The notes: generated by a model from the letters alone, not told the origin. Numbered from the stretch's first letter, positions 1 to 5,329 are shown. The stretch: DNA of 10,041 nt from an uncultured Bacilli bacterium (GCA_947598345.1 CANQFF010000036.1:1-10041), one strand, 5' to 3'. Translations and numbers: made by a program.

Positions 1-87
1 ATATAAATATACTATATTTAATATTAATTTTTTGATAAATTTTTGTTGAAAATAGGTACAAACGAAAATATTCAAATCTTAAAATAA

Positions 88-116
88 TTGATATATTTTT
101 ATTAATATGTTACAAT
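88..116 (+). promoter_or_regulatory. sigma-A promoter of the SpaA-like protein/sortase operon
   Basis: TTGATA (88-93), 17-bp spacer, TACAAT (111-116), with TG one base before the -10 (extended -10). Predicted transcription start is near 123, leaving a leader of about 18 nt that holds the GGAG ribosome binding site of the gene starting at 141. The first 87 bases hold only AT-rich sequence; a short palindrome at 4-20 may belong to an upstream gene but was not called. Confidence 0.7.
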
Positions 117-140
117 AAATAGAGAGTGGAGATAGGGATT

Positions 141-590
141 ATGAAGAAGTTAGTTTTTACGATTATTTTGATTTTTATTTGTATTAGTGGAGTATCCGCA
201 GTAGGAAAAGTAAGCGTTAGTGTAGTAAATCAAGAAGATGGCTCTAATTTAAAAGGAGCTAATTTAAAAATTACCGATGAGGAAGGAAATACTGTAAAAG
301 AATGGACATCAACTGATGAAGATTATATTATAACAGATTTAGATTTCGGTAATTATATATTAGAGCAAGTTAGTGCACCAAAAGATTTTGAATTAAGTAA
401 TAAAAAAATAGAGTTTGTTATAGATATAACAACTGATGAAATTCCAATAAAAATAGAGAATAAACCTGTAGTAAAATTAGAAGATTCATCTAAGACAGTA
501 CAAGTGTTACTTTTATGTGTTGGTATGTTTGATATAGCATTAGGAATAGGGATTGTGATCTATGTTAAAAAAGCTAAAAATAAAGAATAG
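141..590 (+). CDS. SpaA/Cna-B-like (prealbumin-fold) surface protein with C-terminal membrane anchor
   Basis: A 149-residue exported protein, probably displayed on the cell surface. Residues 1-20 form a signal peptide ending VSA. Residues 22-108 look like one SpaA/Cna-B beta-sandwich domain: GxVxVxVV near the start, LKGANLKI at 37-44, and the signature YILEQVSAPKDF at 72-83, whose Glu76 matches the isopeptide-catalysing acid of the family. The lysine expected early in the first strand is Val28 here, so the usual isopeptide bond may not form. Residues 121-142 are a membrane helix followed by KKAKNKE. No LPXTG-like motif is visible before the helix, where the sequence reads KLEDSSKT, although a sortase gene overlaps the 3' end by 29 nt. 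The ATG at 141 is preferred over a GTG at 126 because GGAG lies 9 nt upstream. First gene of the operon. Confidence 0.75.
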   Translation: MKKLVFTIILIFICISGVSAVGKVSVSVVNQEDGSNLKGANLKITDEEGNTVKEWTSTDEDYIITDLDFGNYILEQVSAPKDFELSNKKIEFVIDITTDEIPIKIENKPVVKLEDSSKTVQVLLLCVGMFDIALGIGIVIYVKKAKNKE

Positions 591-1227
591 TACCATATTA
601 TTAGTAGGGATAGTAATAATTTTATTAGGAGTAATTTTAGGCTTTTATGATTATTTCATGGAGAAAAAAAATAAAGCGTTTTCTGATATGAATATTATGC
701 TATATGAAAATGAATTACCAGAAAATATAGATGATGATAGTGAAATAGAGCAGAAAATTGAAGAAAATCCTATAGAAGAACCAGAACCAGAGAAACCACA
801 AAATCAAGAGACAAAATATAATTATATAGGTATTCTTGAAATACCTAAAATAAGTTTAAAAAGAGGTTTTTTAGATATTAATTCTAGGTATAATAATGTT
901 GACTACAATATAACTGTTATAAATGGTTCAACATTTCCTGATGAAAAAAATAATAATTTAATACTGGCTTCTCATTCTGGACTATGTTCTATATGCTTTT
1001 TTCATAATTTATATAAATTATCTGTAAATGATGTTGCTTATGTTTATTATAAGAATATTAAATATAATTATAAGGTTACAAATATATATGAAGTAGAAAA
1101 AACAGGAAAGGTTGCTATATATAGAGATAATTCAAAAAATACTTTAACACTTATAACTTGCACTAGAAATAGTGATACAAAGCAAACTGTATATATACTG
1201 GAATTAACGAATAAAGAAAATTACTAG
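562..1227 (+). CDS. sortase (class A/D-like transpeptidase)
   Basis: Membrane-anchored cysteine transpeptidase of 221 residues, expected to attach or cross-link surface proteins outside the cell. Residues 10-29 are a membrane helix, followed by an acidic, Pro/Glu-rich linker (about 49-82) and the catalytic barrel (about 86-217). Visible catalytic motifs are ASHSG with His138 and TLITCT with Cys200. The third catalytic residue, an arginine some 8-12 positions after the cysteine, is not obvious: the aligned stretch reads DTKQTVYILEL, with Lys207 in the likely place, and the only arginine nearby is Arg202. It overlaps the SpaA-like gene by 29 nt in another frame and sits 14 nt before the next gene, so all three are probably co-transcribed. 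The adjacent SpaA-like protein is the obvious candidate substrate (inference). Start chosen for the AATAGGG about 10 nt upstream. Confidence 0.85.
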   Translation: MLKKLKIKNSTILLVGIVIILLGVILGFYDYFMEKKNKAFSDMNIMLYENELPENIDDDSEIEQKIEENPIEEPEPEKPQNQETKYNYIGILEIPKISLKRGFLDINSRYNNVDYNITVINGSTFPDEKNNNLILASHSGLCSICFFHNLYKLSVNDVAYVYYKNIKYNYKVTNIYEVEKTGKVAIYRDNSKNTLTLITCTRNSDTKQTVYILELTNKENY

Positions 1228-1241
1228 TGAGAGGTGATGTA

Positions 1242-1859
1242 ATGAACGATTATACAATGATAGAAAAAATAAAAATATTAATTGATATAATTGTATCATC
1301 TCCACTTTTTTTGTCTTGCTCTATGCTTGGAATAGCTGTATTAATTTTTTTGATATTATGTGTAAAAAGAGATGAAAAGATAAGTAAATGGGTATTTGTA
1401 ATAGTATTTTTGTGTATTACTTTAATATTGTTAACTGGCTATAATTCTTTAATCTTTAGTCTAGTTGATAATTTATTTGATGATATTTTTATGGCACTAT
1501 ATTTTCCTAATTTAACGGTGTATGTGATTATATTATCAATATCTAACGCATTTTTAATTTATAGTATATTCAGTCGTAAAATGAAAAAATCACTTAAGAT
1601 ATTAAATATAACGAATGCTTTTATAATAGATGTATTTTTAGTACTTGTAATAGACACTGTAAGTAAAAATAATATAAATGTATATAATGAATTAACGGTA
1701 TACTCGAATTCTAATTTATTAATATTATTAGAATTAAGTTCAGCACTTTTTACATCTTGGATTTTAGTTAGATTACTTATTAGGGCTCATTACAAGTTAA
1801 AAAAATACGATGAAAAAGAGTATCCTAATATGCCACAAATAATATTTGATGATATTTAA
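1242..1859 (+). CDS. multi-pass membrane protein of unknown function in the sortase operon
   Basis: Not recognised. The 205-residue product has about five hydrophobic helices (roughly 22-43, 48-68, 88-110, 120-142 and 160-182) and a charged C-terminal tail ending near PQIIFDDI. No catalytic motif is visible. The start at 1242 is supported by GAGGTGAT 3-10 nt upstream; a GTG at 1227 in the same frame lacks such a site. Being the last gene of the operon with the SpaA-like protein and the sortase, it may help insert, assemble or hold the surface protein, but this is inference from position only. Confidence 0.75.
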   Translation: MNDYTMIEKIKILIDIIVSSPLFLSCSMLGIAVLIFLILCVKRDEKISKWVFVIVFLCITLILLTGYNSLIFSLVDNLFDDIFMALYFPNLTVYVIILSISNAFLIYSIFSRKMKKSLKILNITNAFIIDVFLVLVIDTVSKNNINVYNELTVYSNSNLLILLELSSALFTSWILVRLLIRAHYKLKKYDEKEYPNMPQIIFDDI

Positions 1860-1883
1860 AACAAACCTTTTGGGTTTGTTTTA
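1858..1883. terminator. bidirectional intrinsic terminator between convergent genes
   Basis: An AAACAAACC / GGTTTGTTT stem with a short T-rich loop is flanked by an A run on the left and a T run on the right, so it can stop transcription from both sides. It overlaps the stop codon of the sortase operon and lies 5 bp from the end of the convergent minus-strand gene. Confidence 0.8.
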
Positions 1884-1887
1884 ATAT

Positions 1888-2769
1888 TTAATTGGTTAAT
1901 TTAGATCTTTTGTTTATAATGCTATATAAAATCAATATAATAATCATAACAGTAAATGTTGTAATAGAAACAGTAAAAATATATTTAATAATATTGTTAA
2001 CAAAAATATATACATATGGTATTTCTTTATATAAAATAAACTTGTTTATTAATAATAATACTAAATCTATTAAACTTATAAATATAGATGAAATTAAAAT
2101 AGTAATAGAACTATATTTTATAAATTTAGCCTTTTTATGATATATAAATATTAATCCTAAAATAGATAATACTATTGCCAATGAAAAATAAATAATTGGT
2201 TGTTTGAAATAGTAACGAATTTCATTTAATTTATTAATATCCTCTTGAGTAAAATTTTTTTCAATTGAACTAGTATTTGGAATTAAATCATCATATTCAT
2301 AAACTTGATCTTCAACAACCTTTAAAATCTTATTTCTTTGTTGTTCACTTATTTCATAATATCCACTATCATTAATATCATCCATAGCTTTATTTAATAA
2401 CTCTTCAATATTTTCTGTTGTTATTAATTTTTTATCAACACCTGTAATTATATAATCCATAAAATTACCAGTAGCGTTACCAACTATATTTTTAACTTGT
2501 TCAGAATCTAAAATTTTAATAATTACTTCGTCATCTATATTTAATTTTTGTGTTTCCGTAAAAACTGGTTCCAAAACATCATATATTGCTTTTTCAAAAT
2601 TAGGATCCTCTTCAACAAGTTTTTCAATTTCTAAATTTGAAATAATTTCTTTAATAGCATTTCCAGAAATAGCTTTTTTAATTGGTAATAAACATAAAAT
2701 AAAAGATGTCGATATAAATAAACCACTTATTAAAATGATTGAAATTATAACCTTAATAACTTTTTTCAT
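1888..2769 (-). CDS. membrane protein with large extracytoplasmic helical domain, unknown function
   Basis: Not recognised as a named family. The 293-residue protein has an N-terminal membrane helix (7-28), a charged, mostly helical region of about 160 residues (31-190) that is probably outside the cell, and three C-terminal membrane helices (about 191-211, 219-242 and 258-286) ending in a basic tail. No enzyme motif is seen. Start: ATG at 2769, preceded by GAAAGGAG with a rather long spacing of about 14 nt. It has its own sigma-A promoter (2811-2839), is divergent from gerE and convergent with the sortase operon. The four-helix plan would suit a surface sensor or transport accessory protein, but nothing decides it. 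Confidence 0.75.
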   Translation of the reverse strand: MKKVIKVIISIILISGLFISTSFILCLLPIKKAISGNAIKEIISNLEIEKLVEEDPNFEKAIYDVLEPVFTETQKLNIDDEVIIKILDSEQVKNIVGNATGNFMDYIITGVDKKLITTENIEELLNKAMDDINDSGYYEISEQQRNKILKVVEDQVYEYDDLIPNTSSIEKNFTQEDINKLNEIRYYFKQPIIYFSLAIVLSILGLIFIYHKKAKFIKYSSITILISSIFISLIDLVLLLINKFILYKEIPYVYIFVNNIIKYIFTVSITTFTVMIIILILYSIINKRSKLTN

Positions 2770-2810
2770 TAAAAAATAAATTCTCCTTTCAATATAATTC
2801 TGTTACTAAT

Positions 2811-2839
2811 AGTATATCAGTTAAAAATATAATAATCAA
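2811..2839 (-). promoter_or_regulatory. sigma-A promoter of the 293-residue membrane protein gene
   Basis: Reading the minus strand: TTGATT (2839-2834), 17-bp spacer, TATACT (2816-2811). The predicted start is near 2804, about 15 nt before the GAAAGGAG site of the gene. Confidence 0.6.
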
Positions 2840-2870
2840 TAATAATTATATTTAATAGGCAGGTACAATC

Positions 2871-2897
2871 ACTTTATCGTAATATCAACATAAAATA
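2871..2897 (+). promoter_or_regulatory. sigma-K-type promoter of gerE
   Basis: AC (2871-2872), 16-bp spacer, then CATAAAATA (2889-2897), matching the Bacillus sigma-K pattern AC-N16/17-CATANNNTA. The predicted start is near 2904, about 35 nt before gerE. B. subtilis gerE is sigma-K-dependent, so this fits known regulation. Just upstream, TAATAGGC (2853-2860) partly matches a GerE box (RWWTRGGY, one mismatch), which hints at autoregulation but is weak. Confidence 0.6.
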
Positions 2898-2940
2898 ATA
2901 TGAGAAAATATAAACCACTCTATTAGGAAGTGAGGTAGAA

Positions 2941-3147
2941 ATGAAAAAAAGCATTTTAACTAAAAGAGAAAAACAAGTATTTGAAATGCTAATTATAAAT
3001 AAGACAACTAAAGATATTGCTAGTAATTTAAATATAAGTGAGAAAACAGTTAGAAACCACATTTCAAATGCTATGCAAAAATTAGGAGTTAAAGGCAGAG
3101 CTAGTGCGGTTGTAGAACTGCTTAGACTTGGAGAAATTTCATTATAA
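2941..3147 (+). CDS. gerE: GerE, late mother-cell sporulation transcription regulator
   Basis: Stand-alone LuxR/GerE-type helix-turn-helix protein of 68 residues. In B. subtilis, GerE works in the mother cell at the end of sporulation, activating and repressing sigma-K-dependent genes such as those for spore coat proteins. Residues 6-66 hold the full domain: LTKREKQVFEML, then TTKDIASNLNISEKTVRNHI, then SNAMQKLGVKGRASAVVELL. From memory of the B. subtilis protein, much of this is identical, including EKTVRNHISNAMQKLGVKGR, so this is GerE itself rather than a generic LuxR domain. Length matches the family (about 74 residues). GAGGT stands 5-9 nt before the ATG. It has a sigma-K-like promoter upstream and its own terminator. 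Confidence 0.92.
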   Translation: MKKSILTKREKQVFEMLIINKTTKDIASNLNISEKTVRNHISNAMQKLGVKGRASAVVELLRLGEISL

Positions 3148-3169
3148 AACGTATTTTATACGTTTTTTT
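3146..3169 (+). terminator. intrinsic terminator after gerE
   Basis: AAAACGTAT and its complement ATACGTTTT form a 9-bp stem with a 3-nt loop, followed by a run of T. It overlaps the gerE stop codon and separates gerE from gerM. Confidence 0.8.
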
Positions 3170-3193
3170 ACATATATTTTTTTAGGTGATAAT

Positions 3194-4150
3194 ATGCTTA
3201 AAAGGATTTATACAAAAAAATTAATTGTGTGTGCAGTTGCATTATTTGCAATTTTATTAATATATATGGTTCCTGATTCAGAAAAAACTTTAAATATAAA
3301 AGAGGAAGTTAATTATGTTGATAAAAGTGTGGATACATCACAAATTTTTTTATTAGATTCAAATAATTATCTTGCAAGCACTAAAATAGTTACTAAAAAT
3401 AAAAATATTGAAGATAAGGCAAAAGAACTTTTACATGCACTTATTATAGATGATAGTAAACAAAATAGTATTCCTAATGGATTTAAATCGATTATTCCTA
3501 GTAATACTAAAATATTGAGTTTAACTTATAATGAAGGTGTTATAAAAGTTGATTTTTCTAGTGAACTTATGAACACTAGTGTAGAAAATGAAGAAAAAAT
3601 TATAGAGGCTATTGTATATACATTAACTGGTATTGATGATGTTAATTTTGTTATAATATATATGGATGGAGAAATTTTAACCAAACTTCCTCAATCAAAA
3701 ATAAATTTACCATCTACATTAGATAGAAATTTTGGAATAAATAAGGAATATAATATAACTGATACAAAAAATATAAATAAAACAACTATATATTATATAA
3801 GTGAATTTAATGACAAAGAATATTTTGTACCAGTAACTAAAGTTAATAATGATAGTAGAAGTAAAATAGAAATAATTGTTGATGAATTAAGTAGTAGTAA
3901 TGTTTATAAAACAAATTTAATGAGTTATTTAAATAGTAATACTCAAATACTATCAGTAAATGAAAATTTAGATGAATTAGTAATTAATTTTAACAGCGCT
4001 ATATTCAATGATATAAATAATAAAGAAATATTAGAGGAAGTAATATATACGATTTGTCTGTCAGTAAGTGATAATTATGATGTTAAAACAGTTATATTTA
4101 ATGTAGAAGATGAACAAATTTATAAAAGTGTTATTAAAAGTATTGAATAA
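3194..4150 (+). CDS. gerM: GerM-like sporulation protein with two GerMN domains
   Basis: Membrane-anchored protein of 318 residues. In B. subtilis, GerM acts in the mother cell during engulfment, is linked to the SpoIIIAH-SpoIIQ channel complex, and affects germination. A membrane helix at 9-27 is followed by two GerMN-type repeats (about 50-170 and 197-315). Each shows the family pattern: a strand such as TKILSLTYNEGVIKVDF (105-121) or TQILSVNENLDELVINF (250-266), then a helix with IIEAIVYTL or LEEVIYTI, then a final strand VNFVIIYMDGE or VKTVIFNVEDE. Unlike B. subtilis GerM, I see no lipobox; Cys13 is in the wrong context. ATG 3194 is chosen for AGGTGAT 4-10 nt upstream. gerE directly before it mirrors the gerE/gerM neighbourhood of Bacillus; spoIIIAH lies 2 kb downstream. 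Confidence 0.85.
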   Translation: MLKRIYTKKLIVCAVALFAILLIYMVPDSEKTLNIKEEVNYVDKSVDTSQIFLLDSNNYLASTKIVTKNKNIEDKAKELLHALIIDDSKQNSIPNGFKSIIPSNTKILSLTYNEGVIKVDFSSELMNTSVENEEKIIEAIVYTLTGIDDVNFVIIYMDGEILTKLPQSKINLPSTLDRNFGINKEYNITDTKNINKTTIYYISEFNDKEYFVPVTKVNNDSRSKIEIIVDELSSSNVYKTNLMSYLNSNTQILSVNENLDELVINFNSAIFNDINNKEILEEVIYTICLSVSDNYDVKTVIFNVEDEQIYKSVIKSIE

Positions 4151-4171
4151 TTTTAAAATTTGTTATATAAT
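4143..4171 (+). promoter_or_regulatory. sigma-A promoter of tRNA-Arg
   Basis: TTGAAT (4143-4148), 17-bp spacer, TATAAT (4166-4171). It overlaps the last codons of gerM. The predicted start is near 4178, about 18 nt before the mature tRNA. Confidence 0.75.
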
Positions 4172-4195
4172 TAACTTGTTCCTTGGAACGATGAT

Positions 4196-4272
4196 GTCTC
4201 AGTAGCTCAGCTGGATAGAGCATCGCCCTTCTAAGGCGAGTGTCAGGGGTTCGAATCCCTTCTGGGACACCA
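4196..4272 (+). tRNA. tRNA-Arg (anticodon UCU)
   Basis: A full cloverleaf of 77 nt with encoded CCA. Acceptor GTCTCAG pairs with CTGGGAC; D arm GCTC/GAGC; anticodon stem TCGCC/GGCGA with loop CTTCTAA (anticodon TCT); T loop TTCGAAT; discriminator A then CCA. It reads AGA and AGG, and AGA is the main arginine codon of these genes. Confidence 0.97.
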
Positions 4273-4309
4273 GATTGACTAATAACTCGAGAAATACGAG
4301 TAAAAATAG

Positions 4310-4336
4310 AAAACGACTTGTAAAAAAGTCGTTTTT
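4310..4336 (+). terminator. intrinsic terminator after tRNA-Arg
   Basis: A 10-bp stem (AAAACGACTT with AAGTCGTTTT), a 6-nt loop and a T run. A second, weaker hairpin (ACTCG/CGAGT, 4285-4301) lies between it and the tRNA. The terminator overlaps the -35 box of the next promoter. Confidence 0.8.
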
Positions 4337-4346
4337 ATGTTATTAT
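4318..4346 (+). promoter_or_regulatory. sigma-A promoter of the putative antisense RNA
   Basis: TTGTAA (4318-4323), 17-bp spacer, TATTAT (4341-4346). The predicted start is near 4353. No open reading frame with a ribosome binding site follows, and a terminator comes about 110 nt later, so the transcript should be a small non-coding RNA. Confidence 0.55.
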
Positions 4347-4370
4347 GTATTTAGCAGGGGAATTTGCATA

Positions 4371-4411
4371 AAATAAAAAGGGAATACTTAACAACGCAAT
4401 GTTGAGTACTC
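4371..4411 (-). terminator. intrinsic terminator of the peptide-toxin mRNA
   Basis: On the minus strand, GAGTACTCAACA (4411-4400) pairs with TGTTAAGTATTC (4393-4382) with one G-T pair and one mismatch, followed after CC by TTTTTATTTT. It ends the predicted toxin mRNA about 60 nt past the stop codon of the peptide, inside the region covered by the antisense RNA. Confidence 0.6.
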
Positions 4412-4414
4412 GCC
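4381..4414. repeat. left copy of an imperfect inverted repeat around the small-peptide gene
   Basis: Consists of GGAATACTTAACA (4381-4393), a 7-nt insert, and GTTGAGTACTCGCC (4401-4414). It matches the reverse complement of 4584-4610 at 24 of 27 positions. All three differences become G-U pairs in a minus-strand transcript. Confidence 0.75.
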
Positions 4415-4425
4415 AATTGTTGGTT

Positions 4426-4461
4426 AGCACTTAATCTTGTTAGATTGTGTGCTTTTCTTTT
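4426..4461 (+). terminator. intrinsic terminator of the antisense RNA
   Basis: AGCACTTAATCT (4426-4437) pairs with AGATTGTGTGCT (4442-4453) over 12 positions with one mismatch and one G-T pair, a 4-nt loop, then TTTTCTTTTT. Confidence 0.75.
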
Positions 4462-4471
4462 ACATAGAATA

Positions 4472-4555
4472 CTATATTACAAAAGTAAAAAGTAAGGCTA
4501 TTAGTAAAAAGATAATAAGAATAAGAGATAAGATCAAAAAATCTTTCTTATACAT
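4472..4555 (-). CDS. 27-residue hydrophobic peptide, putative type I toxin
   Basis: A small gene of 27 codons plus TAG. The peptide starts MYKKDF, continues with a single long hydrophobic helix (residues 6-27, rich in Leu, Ile and Phe, such as LILSLILIIFLLIALLF at 7-23) and ends TFVI. One short membrane helix behind a charged start is the build of type I toxins that insert in the cell membrane (TxpA, BsrG, Fst and similar), though the sequence is not one I can assign to a named family. The ribosome binding site is unusually strong, GGAAGGAGG, 8 nt before the ATG, and is covered by a hairpin (4563-4586). Its mRNA has a candidate promoter (4618-4646) and terminator (4371-4411), and a convergent small RNA overlaps its 3' end. 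Toxicity is inferred, not shown. Confidence 0.65.
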   Translation of the reverse strand: MYKKDFLILSLILIIFLLIALLFTFVI

Positions 4556-4562
4556 ATCGTCA

Positions 4563-4586
4563 GCCTCCTTCCTTTTAGAAGTCGGC
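4563..4586 (-). promoter_or_regulatory. hairpin covering the ribosome binding site of the small peptide
   Basis: In the mRNA, GCC-GA-CTTC (4586-4578) faces GAAG-GA-GGC (4571-4563) across a 6-nt loop, giving 3 plus 4 base pairs separated by a tandem G-A/A-G internal loop, a stable motif in RNA. The whole GGAAGGAGG ribosome binding site (4572-4564) lies in the loop edge and 3' arm, so translation should be blocked while it is folded. Confidence 0.6.
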
Positions 4587-4610
4587 AAGCACTCAACTGT
4601 TAAATATTCC
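4584..4610. repeat. right copy of an imperfect inverted repeat around the small-peptide gene
   Basis: Its reverse complement, GGAATATTTAACA followed by GTTGAGTGCTTGCC, forms the predicted 5' end of the small-peptide mRNA. It partners the copy at 4381-4414 and overlaps the 5' arm of the hairpin that hides the ribosome binding site, so the two structures compete. Confidence 0.75.
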
Positions 4611-4617
4611 TAAATTA

Positions 4618-4646
4618 ATTATGTCAAACAAATGTTTTTGATACAA
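4618..4646 (-). promoter_or_regulatory. candidate promoter of the small-peptide mRNA
   Basis: Minus strand: TTGTAT (4646-4641), 17-bp spacer, CATAAT (4623-4618). The start would be near 4611, so the mRNA would begin with the repeat GGAATATTTAACA. A competing choice is a perfect TTGACA (4627-4622) with a poor -10 TTTAAC (4604-4599) 17 bp on, which would start near 4592. Confidence 0.45.
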
Positions 4647-4654
4647 TACTTTTA

Positions 4655-4679
4655 TAATAAAAAAGACAATTATGCCTTT
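4655..4679 (-). terminator. intrinsic terminator after the NPNTG surface protein gene
   Basis: Minus strand: AAAGGCA (4679-4673), loop of 4, TGTCTTT (4668-4662), then a T-rich tail. The stem is 7 bp with one G-T pair and overlaps the stop codon. Confidence 0.55.
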
Positions 4680-5329
4680 TTACAACAATATATTATTCCT
4701 AATCCTCCAATTATGGTAAGTACTATAAATAAATATGGATTAATATCTCCTGTATTTGGATTCTGTTCATTTAAAATTTTTTGTGCCATTGTTGGTGACC
4801 ATACGGAATCGTTTCCTTTTTCAGATATAAGAGTGATTCCTTTTGGATCAATTTCAATTATTACATATTGATCAGCTCTGTCATCTTCATTCCAATCAAA
4901 TGAATATTTGTAAGTTAAAGTAGTTCCTTTTAAAAGAACTTTTTTTAAATTTTCTGGTGTAATTCCAACATAGTCTTTATAAGGATATGTTTTTAGTTGT
5001 TGTGTTTTATTATCTGGAAGTGTAACTTTGTAACTTGAATCAGTTTCATTTTTAGGTTTAGCAACTTCAAAACCAATCCAAGCAGCAGGACCAGGTCTTT
5101 CGCCACCATCTGCATCTGGATCAGCTTCTAGCATTTTAAATTCGGCTGCTGAATATTTTATTGTAGTTGTATTTCCATTAGTTTGTATAGTTCCGCTACC
5201 TGTAGTAAGAGAGTCTCCAGTAGATTTTGTAATATCTGTAACTGTACCGTAATCGTCTGCAGCGAAAACTTTTGGTGTTATTAATAAAAATGTTGTAATG
5301 ATTAGGTAAAAAAATATAAATTTTTTCAT
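4670..5329 (-). CDS. NPNTG-anchored cell-surface protein, probable substrate of the adjacent class B sortase
   Basis: Exported, wall-anchored protein of 219 residues. It has a signal peptide (1-23, ending KVFA), an extracellular region (24-189) rich in Thr, Lys and Asp with no domain I can name, and a complete sorting signal: NPNTG at 190-194, a hydrophobic helix (198-214) and the tail CCKKA. NPxTG-type motifs are recognised by class B and related sortases, and a class B sortase gene starts 57 bp away in the opposite direction, so the two form a likely enzyme-substrate pair. GGAG lies 7-8 nt before the ATG. The coding sequence is noticeably richer in G and C than its neighbours (see AGCAGCAGGACCAGG-like stretches near 5090-5110), which may reflect high expression or transfer. 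What the exposed domain binds is unknown. Confidence 0.85.
   Translation of the reverse strand: MKKFIFFYLIITTFLLITPKVFAADDYGTVTDITKSTGDSLTTGSGTIQTNGNTTTIKYSAAEFKMLEADPDADGGERPGPAAWIGFEVAKPKNETDSSYKVTLPDNKTQQLKTYPYKDYVGITPENLKKVLLKGTTLTYKYSFDWNEDDRADQYVIIEIDPKGITLISEKGNDSVWSPTMAQKILNEQNPNTGDINPYLFIVLTIIGGLGIIYCCKKA

Larger units (their letters stand above)
4353..4461 (+). ncRNA. putative antitoxin RNA of a type I toxin-antitoxin locus
   Basis: Predicted RNA of about 110 nt between a sigma-A promoter (4318-4346) and an intrinsic terminator (4426-4461). It converges on the 27-codon hydrophobic peptide gene of the minus strand and is complementary to the 3' part of that gene's predicted mRNA (about 4371-4461) without reaching the coding region. 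The same plan, with overlap at the 3' ends, is known for txpA/RatA and bsrG/SR4 of B. subtilis. It contains the hairpin GAATACTTAACA / TGTTGAGTACTC (4382-4411). No protein of useful length is encoded in it. Promoter and terminator are read from the sequence; the antitoxin role is inference. Confidence 0.55.

Noticed and set aside
1892..2140. Plus-strand frame of 82 codons
   Set aside because: It is opposite the membrane-protein gene at 1888-2769, has no good ribosome binding site, and its hydrophobic look is the mirror of AT-rich membrane codons.
2874..3062. Minus-strand frame of 62 codons opposite gerE
   Set aside because: gerE on the other strand is certain; the frame has no supporting start site.
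3149..3178. Sigma-E-like promoter for gerM (ACGTATT, 15 bp, CATATATT)
   Set aside because: The -10 is a good match, but transcription would begin at the ribosome binding site itself, leaving a leader of only about 9 nt, and the -35 lies in the gerE terminator.
3194..3280. Lipoprotein signal in GerM
   Set aside because: Cys13 lies before the hydrophobic core and not in an L-x-x-C lipobox, so the segment reads as a plain membrane anchor.
4196..4300. tRNA 3' end as an integration site of a mobile island
   Set aside because: No repeat of the tRNA 3' end was found downstream and no integrase gene is present in the window.
4381..4610. Reading the inverted repeat as terminal repeats of a miniature transposon
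   Set aside because: There is no target duplication outside it, the arms differ by a 7-nt insert that forms a terminator loop, and all mismatches are G-U compatible on one strand, which favours an RNA function.
4632..4871. Plus-strand frame of 79 codons opposite the NPNTG protein
   Set aside because: The opposite strand encodes a protein with signal peptide and sorting signal, so this is a shadow.
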